This document shows positions 15,465 through 24,521 of a DNA stretch of 64,000 nucleotides, piece by piece. A program made the position numbers and the translations under genes. The notes under the pieces are model-generated. The model saw only the letters and a program-made list of their open reading frames with translations. It ran no database searches and had not been told where the DNA came from. The stretch spans positions 434,001 through 498,000 of the forward strand of contig CAVZHQ010000007.1 in NCBI GenBank assembly GCA_963775125.1. Reading direction: 5' to 3'. Source of the stretch: JAHECQ01 sp963775125. GTDB taxonomy: Bacteria; Actinomycetota; Acidimicrobiia; Acidimicrobiales; SZUA-35. Positions within the stretch are counted from its first letter, which is position 1; each line of letters begins with the position of its first letter.

Positions 15465-18164
15465 TCAGCTGGTCCAGGACGAGGCCCGGTCGGCGTCGAT
15501 GCCGTAGTGCGTAATGGCGTCGGCCACGGTCTGACGATCGACTCGGCCGTCCTCGGCGAGCTTGGCCAGAACGGTGACCACCACGTTGGCTGCGTCGGTC
15601 TCGAAGAAGGCCCGGAGCTGCTCTCGGGTGTCGCTGCGGCCCATGCCGTCGGTGCCGAGGACGGAGAACGGGCGGCGAACGAAGCGGGCGATCTGCTCGG
15701 GAACCGCCCGCATGAAGTCCGAGACCGCGATCACCGGTCCAGGACCGTCGCCCAGGAGCTGGGACACCAGGGCTTCTCGTGGCTCGGTGGTCGGGTGCAT
15801 GCGGTTCCAGCGTTCGACTTCGAGGGCGTCTTCGCGTAGCGACTTGTAGTTGGTCGCGCTCCACAGCTCGACACCGATGCCCCATCGTTCGGCCAATTCT
15901 CGCTGCGCTTCGCGGGCTGCGCCCTGGGCCGAACCGGAGAAGAGCACCGACGCCTGGGTCTGCAGTCCGCCCCAACCGCCCGACCAGCGGTAGAGCCCAT
16001 CGAGAATGCCCTGCTCGACGCCATCAGGCATCGCCGGCTGGTCGTAGTTCTCGTTGTAGATGGTCAGGTAGTAGAAGACATCCTCGTTGTCGACGTACAT
16101 GCGCTGCAGGCCGGCGCGGATGATGACGGCGACCTCGTACGCGAACGCGGGATCGTAGGCCTGGCAGGCGGGGATGGTGGACGCCAGCAGCAGGCTGTGC
16201 CCGTCCTGGTGCTGCAGGCCCTCGCCCATCAGCGTGGTGCGCCCGGCCGTCGCGCCCATGAGGAAGCCGCGAGCCGGCGAGTCGGCGGCGGCCCAGATGA
16301 GGTCGCCGACCCGCTGGAAGCCGAACATCGAATAGAAGGTGAAGAACGGCACCATCGGGACGCCCTGATGGGCGTAGCTGGTCGCCGCGGCCGTCCAACT
16401 GGCCAACGAACCGGCCTCGGTGATGCCCTCCTCGAGGATCTGGCCGTCCTTGTCCTCGGTGTAGCTGAGGAGGAGTTCGTGGTCGACCGGCTCGTACAAC
16501 TGACCGAACGGGGCGTAGATCTCGAACTCCCGGAACATGGAGTCCATACCGAAGGTGCGGGCCTCGTCGGGCACGATGGGCACGACTCGCCGGCCGAAGC
16601 CTTCCTCCCGCATCAGCTCTCGAAGCATGGACGTGAAGACCATGGTGGTGCTGACCTGACGGCCACCGGACCCTTCGAAGAAGGTCTTGAAGGGGGCGTC
16701 GCTCGGCATGGGCAACGGACGCCGCAGTTCGACTCGACGCTCGGGCAATGGGCCGTCGAGGGCCCGGCGCCGGTTCAGCATGTACTGGATCTCGGGGGAG
16801 TCGGGTCCGGGCCGCATGTACGGGGGTTCGCCGGCGGCCATCGCCTCATCGCTGATGTCCACGTCGATTCCGAGGCGGTCCCGCAGCGCCAGGATCTGTT
16901 TCGGTGTCATCTTCTTGATCTGATGGGTGGCGTTTCGGCCTTCGAACCCCTCGCCGAGGGTCCAGCCTTTCACCGTCTTGGCCAGGATGACGGTGGGCTG
17001 ACCGACATGCTCGGTTGCCGCCTTGTAGGCGGTGAACACCTTCTGGTAGTCGTGGCCGCCGCGGGGCAGGGCCCGGAGTTCGTCGTCGGTGAGGTGCTCG
17101 ACCATCTTGCGGAGACGCGGGTCGGGGCCGAAGAATTTCTCTCGGATGTAGGCGCCGGATTCGACGGCGTACCGCTGGAACTCGCCGTCGACGGTGGTGT
17201 TCATCTTGTTGACGAGGACGCCGTCGATGTCGCGCTGGAGCAACTCGTCCCATCGACTGCCCCAGATGACCTTGATCACGTTCCAACCGGCGCCGCGGAA
17301 GACACCTTCGAGTTCCTGGATGATCTTGCCGTTGCCACGAACGGGGCCGTCGAGGCGCTGGAGGTTGCAGTTGACGACCCAGGTGAGGTTGTCGAGACCG
17401 TGACGACCGGCCAACGAGATGGAGCCGAGCGTCTCGGGCTCGTCGCACTCGCCGTCGCCGAGGAAGGCCCAGACCCGGCTGGCGGAGGTGTCCTCGATGC
17501 GCCGATCGGCCAGGTACTTGAGGAATCGGGCGTGGTAGATGGAGTTGATGGGCCCCAGGCCCATCGACACGGTCGGGTACTCCCAGAACTCGGGCATGAG
17601 ACGGGGATGGGGGTAGCTCGACAGCCCTCCGCCGCCGACTTCGCGGCGGAAGAGATCGAGGTGACTCTCGTCGAGCCGACCCTCGAGGTACGCGCGGGCG
17701 TAGACCCCGGGAGCGGCGTGGCCCTGGAAGTACACGGCATCGCCGGGGGTGCCGTCTTCCTTGCCCCGGAAGAAGTGGTTGAACCCGACCTCGAGCAACG
17801 ACGCCGAGGAGGCGAAGGTCGACAGGTGTCCGCCGATGCCATCGGCGTGTTTGTTGGCTCGGACGACCATGGCCGCCGCGTTCCAGCGGATGTACGCCCT
17901 GATGCGCCGTTCGACGTCTTCGTCACCGGGAAAGAAGGGCTGGGCCTCGGTGGGGATCGTGTTGATGTAGTCGGTGGAGATCGGTTCGGAATGTCCGAGC
18001 TGGAGTGCGCGGGCGCGTTCGTTGATGCGGCGAACCAGGTAGCGGGCCCGAGTCTTGCCGCTCTTGGCGGTGATGGTGTCGAGCGACTCGAGCCACTCGG
18101 CGGTCTCCTGAGGGTCGATATCGGGGACCTGCTGGAGGAACGCGTCAATGGACATACTGAACAT
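15465..18164 (-). CDS. aceE: pyruvate dehydrogenase E1 component, homodimeric type
   Basis: The 899-aa thiamine-diphosphate enzyme decarboxylates pyruvate and reductively acetylates the lipoyl group of E2. The ThDP motif begins AFLGDGECDEPETLG, and FARAYLEGR, FFTFYSMFGFQRVGDLIWAA and TTLMGEGLQHQDGHS are hallmark AceE segments. Start: ATG 18164 (MFSMSIDAFLQQVPD); a second ATG at 18155 is equally possible. The E3, E2 and lipoylation genes are 5-10 kb away on the other strand, so the complex is split between two transcripts. It is divergent from the RNase H gene (74-bp gap). Confidence 0.96.
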   Translation of the reverse strand: MFSMSIDAFLQQVPDIDPQETAEWLESLDTITAKSGKTRARYLVRRINERARALQLGHSEPISTDYINTIPTEAQPFFPGDEDVERRIRAYIRWNAAAMVVRANKHADGIGGHLSTFASSASLLEVGFNHFFRGKEDGTPGDAVYFQGHAAPGVYARAYLEGRLDESHLDLFRREVGGGGLSSYPHPRLMPEFWEYPTVSMGLGPINSIYHARFLKYLADRRIEDTSASRVWAFLGDGECDEPETLGSISLAGRHGLDNLTWVVNCNLQRLDGPVRGNGKIIQELEGVFRGAGWNVIKVIWGSRWDELLQRDIDGVLVNKMNTTVDGEFQRYAVESGAYIREKFFGPDPRLRKMVEHLTDDELRALPRGGHDYQKVFTAYKAATEHVGQPTVILAKTVKGWTLGEGFEGRNATHQIKKMTPKQILALRDRLGIDVDISDEAMAAGEPPYMRPGPDSPEIQYMLNRRRALDGPLPERRVELRRPLPMPSDAPFKTFFEGSGGRQVSTTMVFTSMLRELMREEGFGRRVVPIVPDEARTFGMDSMFREFEIYAPFGQLYEPVDHELLLSYTEDKDGQILEEGITEAGSLASWTAAATSYAHQGVPMVPFFTFYSMFGFQRVGDLIWAAADSPARGFLMGATAGRTTLMGEGLQHQDGHSLLLASTIPACQAYDPAFAYEVAVIIRAGLQRMYVDNEDVFYYLTIYNENYDQPAMPDGVEQGILDGLYRWSGGWGGLQTQASVLFSGSAQGAAREAQRELAERWGIGVELWSATNYKSLREDALEVERWNRMHPTTEPREALVSQLLGDGPGPVIAVSDFMRAVPEQIARFVRRPFSVLGTDGMGRSDTREQLRAFFETDAANVVVTVLAKLAEDGRVDRQTVADAITHYGIDADRASSWTS

Positions 18165-18238
18165 TGTGGCAGGGTCCGAGCGGGAATCGCGGCACGCTTG
18201 CGAGCGGGATCGGGCACCTGATAAGGCAGGCTGTTCCC

Positions 18239-19141
18239 GTGAGCGACGACCAGAACCCAGTAGCGGAGGTCTACACCGACGGAGCGTGCTCGGGGAATCC
18301 CGGGCCGGGCGGTTGGGGTTGGGTTGCGACCGACGGCCGGCGCGGGAGCGGGGGCGAAGTCCACAGCACCAATCAGCGGATGGAGCTGCAGGCGGTGCTC
18401 GAGGCACTGCGAGCCATCGACGGATCGGTCACGGTGTTCTCGGATTCGACCTATGTGGTGAAGTGCTTCAACGACCGGTGGTACGAGGGCTGGTTGAAGC
18501 GGGGTTGGAAGAGTTCGGCCAACAAGCCGGTTGCCAACCGGGACCTGTGGCAGCCCCTGATCGAGCTCTACCTCCAGCGAAAGGACGAGATCTCCTTCGT
18601 TTGGGTCAAGGGTCATGCCGGCAATCGGATGAACGAGATCGCCGATCAACTCGCGGTCGCAGCAGCCGCGCTGATCAGACCGGGGCCTGCTCCAGCGAGC
18701 GCGGCTTCGGTTCCCTGGCCGATTGAGCACACCGTATGGGTGACGGGCGCGCCAACACTCGATGACGATCAGCGTGCGCTGCTGGAGCGCTCCATCGTCG
18801 GGCTGGATCCGGGCACCGACGTCGTGCTCACCGGCTTGCGTCGTGGAACGGAGCTCCTCGCCGCCGAGTTGGCGGTCGACGCCGGCGTCACCGTTGCCGT
18901 CGTCCTACCCTTCGATGACCCGGCGGCCTCGTGGCCCGAACCCGACCGAAGGCGATTCGAGGCAGCCATCCGCGCCGCAGAGTGGGTCGTGACGCTCCAG
19001 GGGGATCCGACGAAACCTTCGACAGCCATATCGGTCCGCAATGCCTGGGCGGCTGCAGCTGCCGTCGGGGCCGTCGTCCTCGGCGACCCGCAGCTGGCCG
19101 ATTGGCTCGACGAGCGCGGCGTGAGCGCGGTCAGTCTCTGA
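18239..19141 (+). CDS. rnhA: ribonuclease HI fused to a SLOG/Rossmann-like domain
   Basis: A 300-aa two-domain protein from GTG 18239. Residues 8-142 form RNase HI, which removes RNA from RNA-DNA hybrids: YTDGACSGNPGPGGWGW with D14, E49 (RMELQAV), D69 (SDSTYV), H126 (KGHAGNR) and D136 (IADQLA), so all catalytic residues are present. After a short Ala/Pro linker, residues 165-290 form a second alpha/beta domain (HTVWVTGAPTLDDD, VVLTGLRRGTELLAAELAV, AEWVVTLQGDPTKP) resembling the YpsA/DprA-type SLOG nucleotide-binding fold. The role of the second domain is unknown. Gene symbol applies to the first domain only. Confidence 0.88.
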   Translation: MSDDQNPVAEVYTDGACSGNPGPGGWGWVATDGRRGSGGEVHSTNQRMELQAVLEALRAIDGSVTVFSDSTYVVKCFNDRWYEGWLKRGWKSSANKPVANRDLWQPLIELYLQRKDEISFVWVKGHAGNRMNEIADQLAVAAAALIRPGPAPASAASVPWPIEHTVWVTGAPTLDDDQRALLERSIVGLDPGTDVVLTGLRRGTELLAAELAVDAGVTVAVVLPFDDPAASWPEPDRRRFEAAIRAAEWVVTLQGDPTKPSTAISVRNAWAAAAAVGAVVLGDPQLADWLDERGVSAVSL

Positions 19142-19162
19142 TCAGAACCAGTCCGATCAGCG

Positions 19163-20173
19163 TCAGTAGCTGACGGCCAGGAGCCGAAGCGCGGCGTACG
19201 CACTGTTCATTTCGCGCCGGATCTCGTCGGCAAGTTGGGCCTGAGCCTCGTCTGTGAACGGTTCTGCTCGATGCCCGTCGATCAGCTCTCGATGGGCTTC
19301 GCGAACCTCGCCCCAGGTGGCGCCGGGGAACAACCCGAGAATCTCGAGGAGCACCGTCGCTTCGGGAGCAGTCGGCCCATCGACCGCGGACGGGTGGACT
19401 GCTTCACTCTGAACGCCGAGCACGTAGGGCTCCCATGCTTCGGAAATGGACGAGCCGAAGCCGACCATCGGCTCGGTGGTCGCAGCCCAGGTTTCGAGAT
19501 CTCCGGCTGGGTCCTCCGAGTCCGCTGCTTCCCGAACGGGCTCCTCCCAGACGGCCGCGTTCCACCCGGTGGCCGGTTGGGCCAGCTCGACGAAACCGGC
19601 AGCGTCGAACTCCTCGACCTTCAACACTGCCGGCTCGTGCTGCGGAGTCTCTCGAGCCCAGGCGGCGGGCGGCGTGGGTGGGCCCGGCGGGGTAGGTGGA
19701 GCAGGCGGTGCCGGCGGCGGCGCATCGGCCCAGGAGGGCAACGCCGGGGTTTGGCCAGCGGCAGGCCGTTGGGCAAAATCGATCGGTTCGTAGCTCGGAG
19801 GTTCGGGTTCGGCGAATGCAACCGGGCCCGGCTCGGTGATCTCGTAACTCAGCTCGAAGGAGTCCACCGGTTCAGCCACGCGTCGATCGTTCGCTACGTC
19901 GGGCAGATGCCAGCCCCCGAGCCCCGCCGCTCCCGATGCGGCCCCGAACGGAGGATGAACGAGCGGAGAAGGAGAGGGGACCTCACGGGGGGTGGGCGTC
20001 ACGGGAACGGAAGCCGCCGCAACATCGAAGGCCTCGTACTCGGGGGCCGGGCTCGAGGGCAGTCCCAACGATGCCAGCTCTGACGGGTCGACCTCTTCCT
20101 GCAGTTCGAAGAGCCAGTCGTCAGATCCGTCGTACTCGGACTTGTTCTTGCGAAGATTGGCGAAGAGGCCCAT
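19163..20173 (-). CDS. proline-rich protein with degenerate J-domain-like C-terminus
   Basis: 336 aa from ATG 20173 (MGLFANLRKNKSEYDG). A long low-complexity Pro/Ala/Glu-rich middle (including PPPAPPAPPTPPGPPTPP) separates a short charged N-terminus from a C-terminal helical segment (about residues 275-336). There, LLEILGLFPGATWGEVREAH and the final helix look like helices I-IV of a DnaJ domain, but the HPD motif is replaced by DGH. It is likely non-canonical with respect to DnaK. An adaptor role is only a guess. Confidence 0.65.
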   Translation of the reverse strand: MGLFANLRKNKSEYDGSDDWLFELQEEVDPSELASLGLPSSPAPEYEAFDVAAASVPVTPTPREVPSPSPLVHPPFGAASGAAGLGGWHLPDVANDRRVAEPVDSFELSYEITEPGPVAFAEPEPPSYEPIDFAQRPAAGQTPALPSWADAPPPAPPAPPTPPGPPTPPAAWARETPQHEPAVLKVEEFDAAGFVELAQPATGWNAAVWEEPVREAADSEDPAGDLETWAATTEPMVGFGSSISEAWEPYVLGVQSEAVHPSAVDGPTAPEATVLLEILGLFPGATWGEVREAHRELIDGHRAEPFTDEAQAQLADEIRREMNSAYAALRLLAVSY

Positions 20174-20257
20174 ACCGTTCGTATCGGCAATCGCGCCGCA
20201 GTCCCCGTGGGCCGTTCGGCCCATTGTTTTCGTGCGGCCGCTTCTGCGTTCCCTGTT

Positions 20258-21475
20258 TCAGTCGCTGACCACAGCACCGATCGAGCGCAGCCGCTCGATC
20301 TCGGTAGCGTCGAGTCCGAGGAGCTCGCTGAGCAGCACATCGTTGTCGGCCCCGAGCGTCTTGATGCCGGACCGTGGTCCGCAGTCGACACCGCTGATTC
20401 GCAGGGCCGAGCGATTGACGATGACGGTTTCATCGCCGCTCGGGGCTTCGATGTAGGCGTCTCGGTCCTCGGCCCAGTCCGCATCGAGCGTGTCGGCAAC
20501 GCTGACGAGTCGGCCGATGGGTAGTCGGGCCCCATTGGAGAGGACGTCCTCGAAGGCGTCGAAACTGTCGAAGGTCGCGGCCCAGTCGGCGATGATCTGC
20601 TGGCAGAGTTCCATGTTTCTCGAACGGTCCGCCATGGTGGCGAAACGCTCGTCGTCGAACAGGTGCCGCTGATCGGTGAGCCGGGCGTATTCGGCGAACA
20701 CCGCCGCCGGACTGCCGGGAATGGCGATCCACGTTCGCTCGGGGTCGCCGAGTTGCACCACCAGCGCCTTGCCTGGTCGGAACGGCGAATGCTCGTAGTC
20801 AGGGCCGCCGTTTACCTCGACGACGTTCCATTCGTTCTGAGCAATCATGGCCTCACACATCGACGTGTCGATGTACGCACCCTGACCGGTCCGTTCCCGA
20901 CGCCAGAGCGCGGCGAGCACTCCGTGCGCGCCGGCCATACCCGCTGCGATGTCGGCGTGGGACACGGGTTCGGGTTTCGGGGCGATGCCCCACTCCTTCG
21001 CCTTGTAGTCGAGGAGCCCGACTTCGGCGTGAACGACCGGGGCGTAGGCGCGGCGTTGCGCGGCGCGGCCCTCTTGTCCGTACCCGGAGACCGAGCAGTA
21101 CACGATGTCGGGTTTTCGGGACTTGACCTGTTCGTACCCGATGCCGAGTCGGGCGGCGATGCCGGGTCGGAAGTTCTCGACGACCACATCGCAGCGTGCG
21201 GCGAGTTGGAGGGCGAGTTCGACGGCTTCGGGTTTGGTGAGGTCCAGGGACATGAAGCGCTTACCGGCGTTCTGCCCCGAGAAGACGACGGCGATACCAC
21301 CTTTCTTCGGCCACGCGGTTCGGATGAGATCGCCCTCGGGCGGTTCGATCTTGATGACCTCGGCGCCGAGATCGGCCAACGATCGGGTCAGGCAGGGTCC
21401 GGCAACGACCCGGGTGAAGTCGAGCACGCGAAGTCCTTCTAGGATGCCGGGACCGATGTCGGTGACGGAGAGCAC
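20258..21475 (-). CDS. CaiB/BaiF family CoA-transferase (family III)
   Basis: A 405-aa class III CoA-transferase moving CoA between carboxylic acids. The N-terminal LRVLDFTRVVAGPCLTRSLA and LGAEVIKIEPPEGD segments are typical, as is GKRFMSLDLTKPEAVELAL. The downstream part, TGQGAYIDTSMCEAMIAQN, matches the family. Acyl substrates are unknown. It lies 5 nt after the SRPBCC gene, last of a three-gene minus-strand operon. Another member is at 39665. Confidence 0.88.
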   Translation of the reverse strand: MLSVTDIGPGILEGLRVLDFTRVVAGPCLTRSLADLGAEVIKIEPPEGDLIRTAWPKKGGIAVVFSGQNAGKRFMSLDLTKPEAVELALQLAARCDVVVENFRPGIAARLGIGYEQVKSRKPDIVYCSVSGYGQEGRAAQRRAYAPVVHAEVGLLDYKAKEWGIAPKPEPVSHADIAAGMAGAHGVLAALWRRERTGQGAYIDTSMCEAMIAQNEWNVVEVNGGPDYEHSPFRPGKALVVQLGDPERTWIAIPGSPAAVFAEYARLTDQRHLFDDERFATMADRSRNMELCQQIIADWAATFDSFDAFEDVLSNGARLPIGRLVSVADTLDADWAEDRDAYIEAPSGDETVIVNRSALRISGVDCGPRSGIKTLGADNDVLLSELLGLDATEIERLRSIGAVVSD

Positions 21476-21480
21476 GATTG

Positions 21481-21969
21481 CTACCGGGTGCCGGATCCTT
21501 GGGTGACGACGGCTTCGAGGCGTTCGAGGGTCTTGGTCATGTTGACCTCGTTCGTACTCGGGAAGCCGACCAGTTCATAGACCCGGGAAGCAATGGCGTT
21601 GTCCCAGTCGAAGCTCTCGGTGACGAGTGTGTCCTCACCGTCGGGGCCGGTTGGCTCGAGCACGTAGCGCCAGATGTGACGACCGAAGTGGCGCCACGCG
21701 ATCCGACGGTTCTCTTCGAACTCCACCACGACGTTGGTGATGCGGTACGGCATGCCGAACATCTTCATGTCCATCCCGAACTTGGCGTTCAGCGAAAGGC
21801 GCGCCGGCCCGCCCATCCGTTGATGCTGGACGGTTCCGGATCCATCGATCTCGGCGTGTCGTGCCGGGCTCGCGAGGAGGTCGAAGATGACCGAGGCGGG
21901 GGCGTGGATGAGACGGCTGGCCGAAACCACCCGAGCGGAAGGTGGAGATGGAGGAGCTGAGGCTGACAT
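21481..21969 (-). CDS. SRPBCC (START/polyketide cyclase-like) family protein
   Basis: 162 aa from ATG 21969. A single helix-grip domain starting VSASRLIHAPASVIFDLLA, with EENRRIAWRHFGRHIWRY in the central sheet and a long C-terminal helix (VNMTKTLERLEAVVTQ). Such proteins bind hydrophobic ligands in a cavity. It sits between the TIGR01777 gene (13 nt) and the CoA-transferase (5 nt). SRPBCC domains are often fused to or paired with TIGR01777 proteins, which supports a shared role. Confidence 0.8.
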   Translation of the reverse strand: MSASAPPSPPSARVVSASRLIHAPASVIFDLLASPARHAEIDGSGTVQHQRMGGPARLSLNAKFGMDMKMFGMPYRITNVVVEFEENRRIAWRHFGRHIWRYVLEPTGPDGEDTLVTESFDWDNAIASRVYELVGFPSTNEVNMTKTLERLEAVVTQGSGTR

Positions 21970-21982
21970 TGATGTCTGCTTT

Positions 21983-22885
21983 CTAGACGATCGCGGCGAA
22001 CGCTTCGTCGATCGTCTTGTGGGTGAATTCGAACCCGCTCGCACTGAGTCGGGCGGGAAGGACCCGCGCGCTGTCGAACAGCAAGGCGTTGGCCATCTCG
22101 CCGCCCAACAGCAGACGCGGCCCGAATGCAGGCACCGATAGGAGCGTGGGGCGGTGGAGCGCTTTGCCCAGGGCAACGGCTTGCTCTTTGTTCGTGACCG
22201 GGTTGGGGGCAGTGAGGTTCACCGCTCCGCTCAGATCGGTGGAGAGGAGGTGGACGATGGCTCGGACCTCGTCGTCCAGGCTGATCCAGCTGACGTACTG
22301 GCGACCGTTCCCCATGGGCCCACCGAGCCCGAACTTGAACAGCGGAAGCAGTTTGGGCAGCGCGCCGCCGGCCTTGCTGTAGACCACACCGGTGCGCATC
22401 GTCACCGTGCGAATGCCGGCGGCTGCGGCGGACGACGTTGCGGCTTCCCATCCGGTCACGAGATCGGGAAGAAAGCCCTCGCCGGCCGGGGAGTCCTCGG
22501 TCAGGGCCTGATCGCCCCGATCACCGTAGTAACCGATGGCCGATGCGCTGAGGAAAACCGCCGGTGGGCGGTCGAGCGACGCCAAGGCGTCGGCGAGCAG
22601 TGTGGTGGGCTTCACCCGGCTGTCCGCCAGTTCCCTCTTGTAGGCCTCGTTCCATCGACGGTCGCCGATACCGGCGCCTGCGAGGTGAACGACGGCATCC
22701 ATGCCTTCCAACGACGCGGCGTCGAGGGTCCCCTTGGCTGGATCCCATTGGATCTCGTTGGCGCCCGGCGAGCGGCGGACGAGCCGCACGGGCTGATGAC
22801 CGAGACGGACGAGCTCTGCTCGGAGGGCCGAGCCGATCATGCCGCTCGATCCGCTGACGGCAATCGTCATGCGGGAGTTGTTCAT
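21983..22885 (-). CDS. TIGR01777 family NAD(P)-dependent epimerase/dehydratase-like protein
   Basis: A 300-aa extended-SDR protein of the SDR39U1/YfcH type. NAD(P) fingerprint IAVSGSSGMIGSALRAEL, DAVVHLAGAGIGDRRWNE and SASAIGYYGDRGD are diagnostic of TIGR01777. GGAGG abuts the first ATG (22885) and a second in-frame ATG follows at 22870, so the start is uncertain by five codons. Enzymatic role not established for the family. First gene of the operon with SRPBCC and CoA-transferase. Confidence 0.85.
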   Translation of the reverse strand: MNNSRMTIAVSGSSGMIGSALRAELVRLGHQPVRLVRRSPGANEIQWDPAKGTLDAASLEGMDAVVHLAGAGIGDRRWNEAYKRELADSRVKPTTLLADALASLDRPPAVFLSASAIGYYGDRGDQALTEDSPAGEGFLPDLVTGWEAATSSAAAAGIRTVTMRTGVVYSKAGGALPKLLPLFKFGLGGPMGNGRQYVSWISLDDEVRAIVHLLSTDLSGAVNLTAPNPVTNKEQAVALGKALHRPTLLSVPAFGPRLLLGGEMANALLFDSARVLPARLSASGFEFTHKTIDEAFAAIV

Positions 22886-22921
22886 CCTCCAAGGCTAATG
22901 GTCGCCGTAGGCTGATGGTCC

Positions 22922-23011
22922 ATGAGTACTCGGATGCTGCTCATACTTTCCCTGCTCTGCGGCCTCGCCATTCTTGGCGCCTTCGCCGCTCAGCTCGTCT
23001 TCTACTCGTAG
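22922..23011 (+). CDS. 29-aa single-pass membrane microprotein
   Basis: ATG 22922 opens a 29-codon frame that is almost entirely one hydrophobic helix (MLLILSLLCGLAILGAF). Its stop is 39 nt before the CTG start of the lipoamide dehydrogenase gene. There is no clear Shine-Dalgarno sequence, so translation is uncertain. It could be a small membrane protein or merely the leader region of the lpd transcript. Confidence 0.4.
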   Translation: MSTRMLLILSLLCGLAILGAFAAQLVFYS

Positions 23012-23050
23012 GCTGAGGCTGTCCCCCAGCCCGTCACCGGGAGGTGTCCC

Positions 23051-24496
23051 CTGTCCACGCAGAGCCCTGAACCAGGCAGCAACGATCAAGCGTCGGCGCA
23101 GCATTTCGATGTCGTCGTCATCGGCGGCGGTCCCGGTGGCTACGCCTCGGCGCTCTACGGCGCGTCGGCCGGTTTGCACATCGCGCTGATCGAGAAGACC
23201 AAGATCGGTGGCACCTGCCTCAACGTCGGCTGCATTCCGGCCAAGGAACTGTTGGAGACTGCAGCCGTGCGCCGTGCGCTCGAGCATGCCGCCGACTTTG
23301 GCATCCAGGCCAAATTCAAGGGGCTTGACTGGTCTCAGACCATGACCCGTAAGCAGGGCATCATCGACAACCTGGTCAACGGGCTCGGCAGTCTCCTCAA
23401 GAATCGCAAGGTCACCGTGTTCGACGGGACCGGCACGCTGCAGGGCGACCACCGAAGCGTCACCATCGGCGGTGGGCAGTCGGGCGACCTGGTCGTCACG
23501 GGCGACGCGGTCATCCTGGCGGCAGGGTCGGTACCGAGGACCATCCCCGGGTTCCCGGTCGACGCCCACAACATCGTGACCTCCGACGAGATGCTGTCCA
23601 TTTCGTCGCTGCCCAAGTCGGCGGTGGTCATCGGTGGTGGCGCCATCGGTCTCGAGTTCGCGTCGATGATGAGCGACCTCGGGACCCAGGTCACGATCAT
23701 CGAAGCCATGCCCAAGATCCTGGCCAACTGCGATGACGACATCATCCGCGTGGTCGAGCGCTCCTTCAAGAAGCGGGGCATTGCCATCCACACCGGGGTC
23801 ATGGTCACCGGCCAGACCACCGGCCCCGATGGAGTCACCGTCACCTTCGGCGACGGCCAGTCGGTGACCGCCGAGACCGTGGTGGTGTCGGTCGGTCGGC
23901 GCCCCGCCACCGACACGCTCGGGCTCGCAGCCACCGGCGTTGTCGTCGACCAGCGCGGCTTCGTCGAGGTCGACCCGTACTGCCGCACCTCCGTGGCGGG
24001 TGTGTGGGCGGTTGGCGACATCATCAACACCCCGCAGCTTGCACACACGGCGTTCGCCGAGGGCATGGTGGCCATCACCGACATTCTCGGCGAGGACGCG
24101 GTGCCGATCGACTACGACAAGGTGCCGTGGTGCATCTATTGCCATCCCGAGGTCGCCTTCGCCGGACTCACCGAGGCGAGAGCCCGCGAGCTCGGCTACG
24201 ACGTTGTGGTTTCCAAGCACCGGTATGCGGGTAACGGTCGGGCGATGATCGTCGGCGAAACCGAGGGCATGGTGAAGATCGTGGCCGAAAAGCGCCCGGA
24301 CGGGAACGGTGGGCGCATCCTCGGAGTGCACCTCGTCGGCCCCTGGGTGACCGAACAATTGGGCCAGGGCTACCTGGCCGTCAACTGGGAAGCCACGGTC
24401 GACGAGGTCGCCCAGTTCATCCAGCCCCATCCCACCATGAGCGAACTGTTCGGGGAGAGCGTGCTCGCCCTCACCGGACGCAGCCTCCACGGCTGA
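23051..24496 (+). CDS. lpdA: dihydrolipoyl dehydrogenase (E3)
   Basis: 481-aa flavoprotein disulfide oxidoreductase that re-oxidises dihydrolipoyl groups of 2-oxoacid dehydrogenase complexes with NAD. FAD motif FDVVVIGGGPGGYASALYG, redox disulfide GGTCLNVGCIPAK (C56, C61), NAD motif VVIGGGAIGLEFASMM and C-terminal VNWEATVDEVAQFIQPHPTM are present; HPTMSE carries the active-site His. The first in-frame ATG (23174) would delete the FAD motif. The real start is most likely CTG 23051, which has a strong GGGAGG 6 nt upstream. First large gene of the lpd-E2-lipBA run. Confidence 0.93.
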   Translation: MSTQSPEPGSNDQASAQHFDVVVIGGGPGGYASALYGASAGLHIALIEKTKIGGTCLNVGCIPAKELLETAAVRRALEHAADFGIQAKFKGLDWSQTMTRKQGIIDNLVNGLGSLLKNRKVTVFDGTGTLQGDHRSVTIGGGQSGDLVVTGDAVILAAGSVPRTIPGFPVDAHNIVTSDEMLSISSLPKSAVVIGGGAIGLEFASMMSDLGTQVTIIEAMPKILANCDDDIIRVVERSFKKRGIAIHTGVMVTGQTTGPDGVTVTFGDGQSVTAETVVVSVGRRPATDTLGLAATGVVVDQRGFVEVDPYCRTSVAGVWAVGDIINTPQLAHTAFAEGMVAITDILGEDAVPIDYDKVPWCIYCHPEVAFAGLTEARARELGYDVVVSKHRYAGNGRAMIVGETEGMVKIVAEKRPDGNGGRILGVHLVGPWVTEQLGQGYLAVNWEATVDEVAQFIQPHPTMSELFGESVLALTGRSLHG

Positions 24497-24521
24497 CCTT
24501 CACACACGAAACAGGAGTCCT

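Noticed and set aside
16197..18221. 674-codon plus-strand ORF
   Set aside because: Fully antisense to aceE, whose protein is unmistakable; long antisense frames are common at this base composition.
22895..24490. 531-codon minus-strand ORF
   Set aside because: Antisense to lpdA, with composition typical of a shadow frame.
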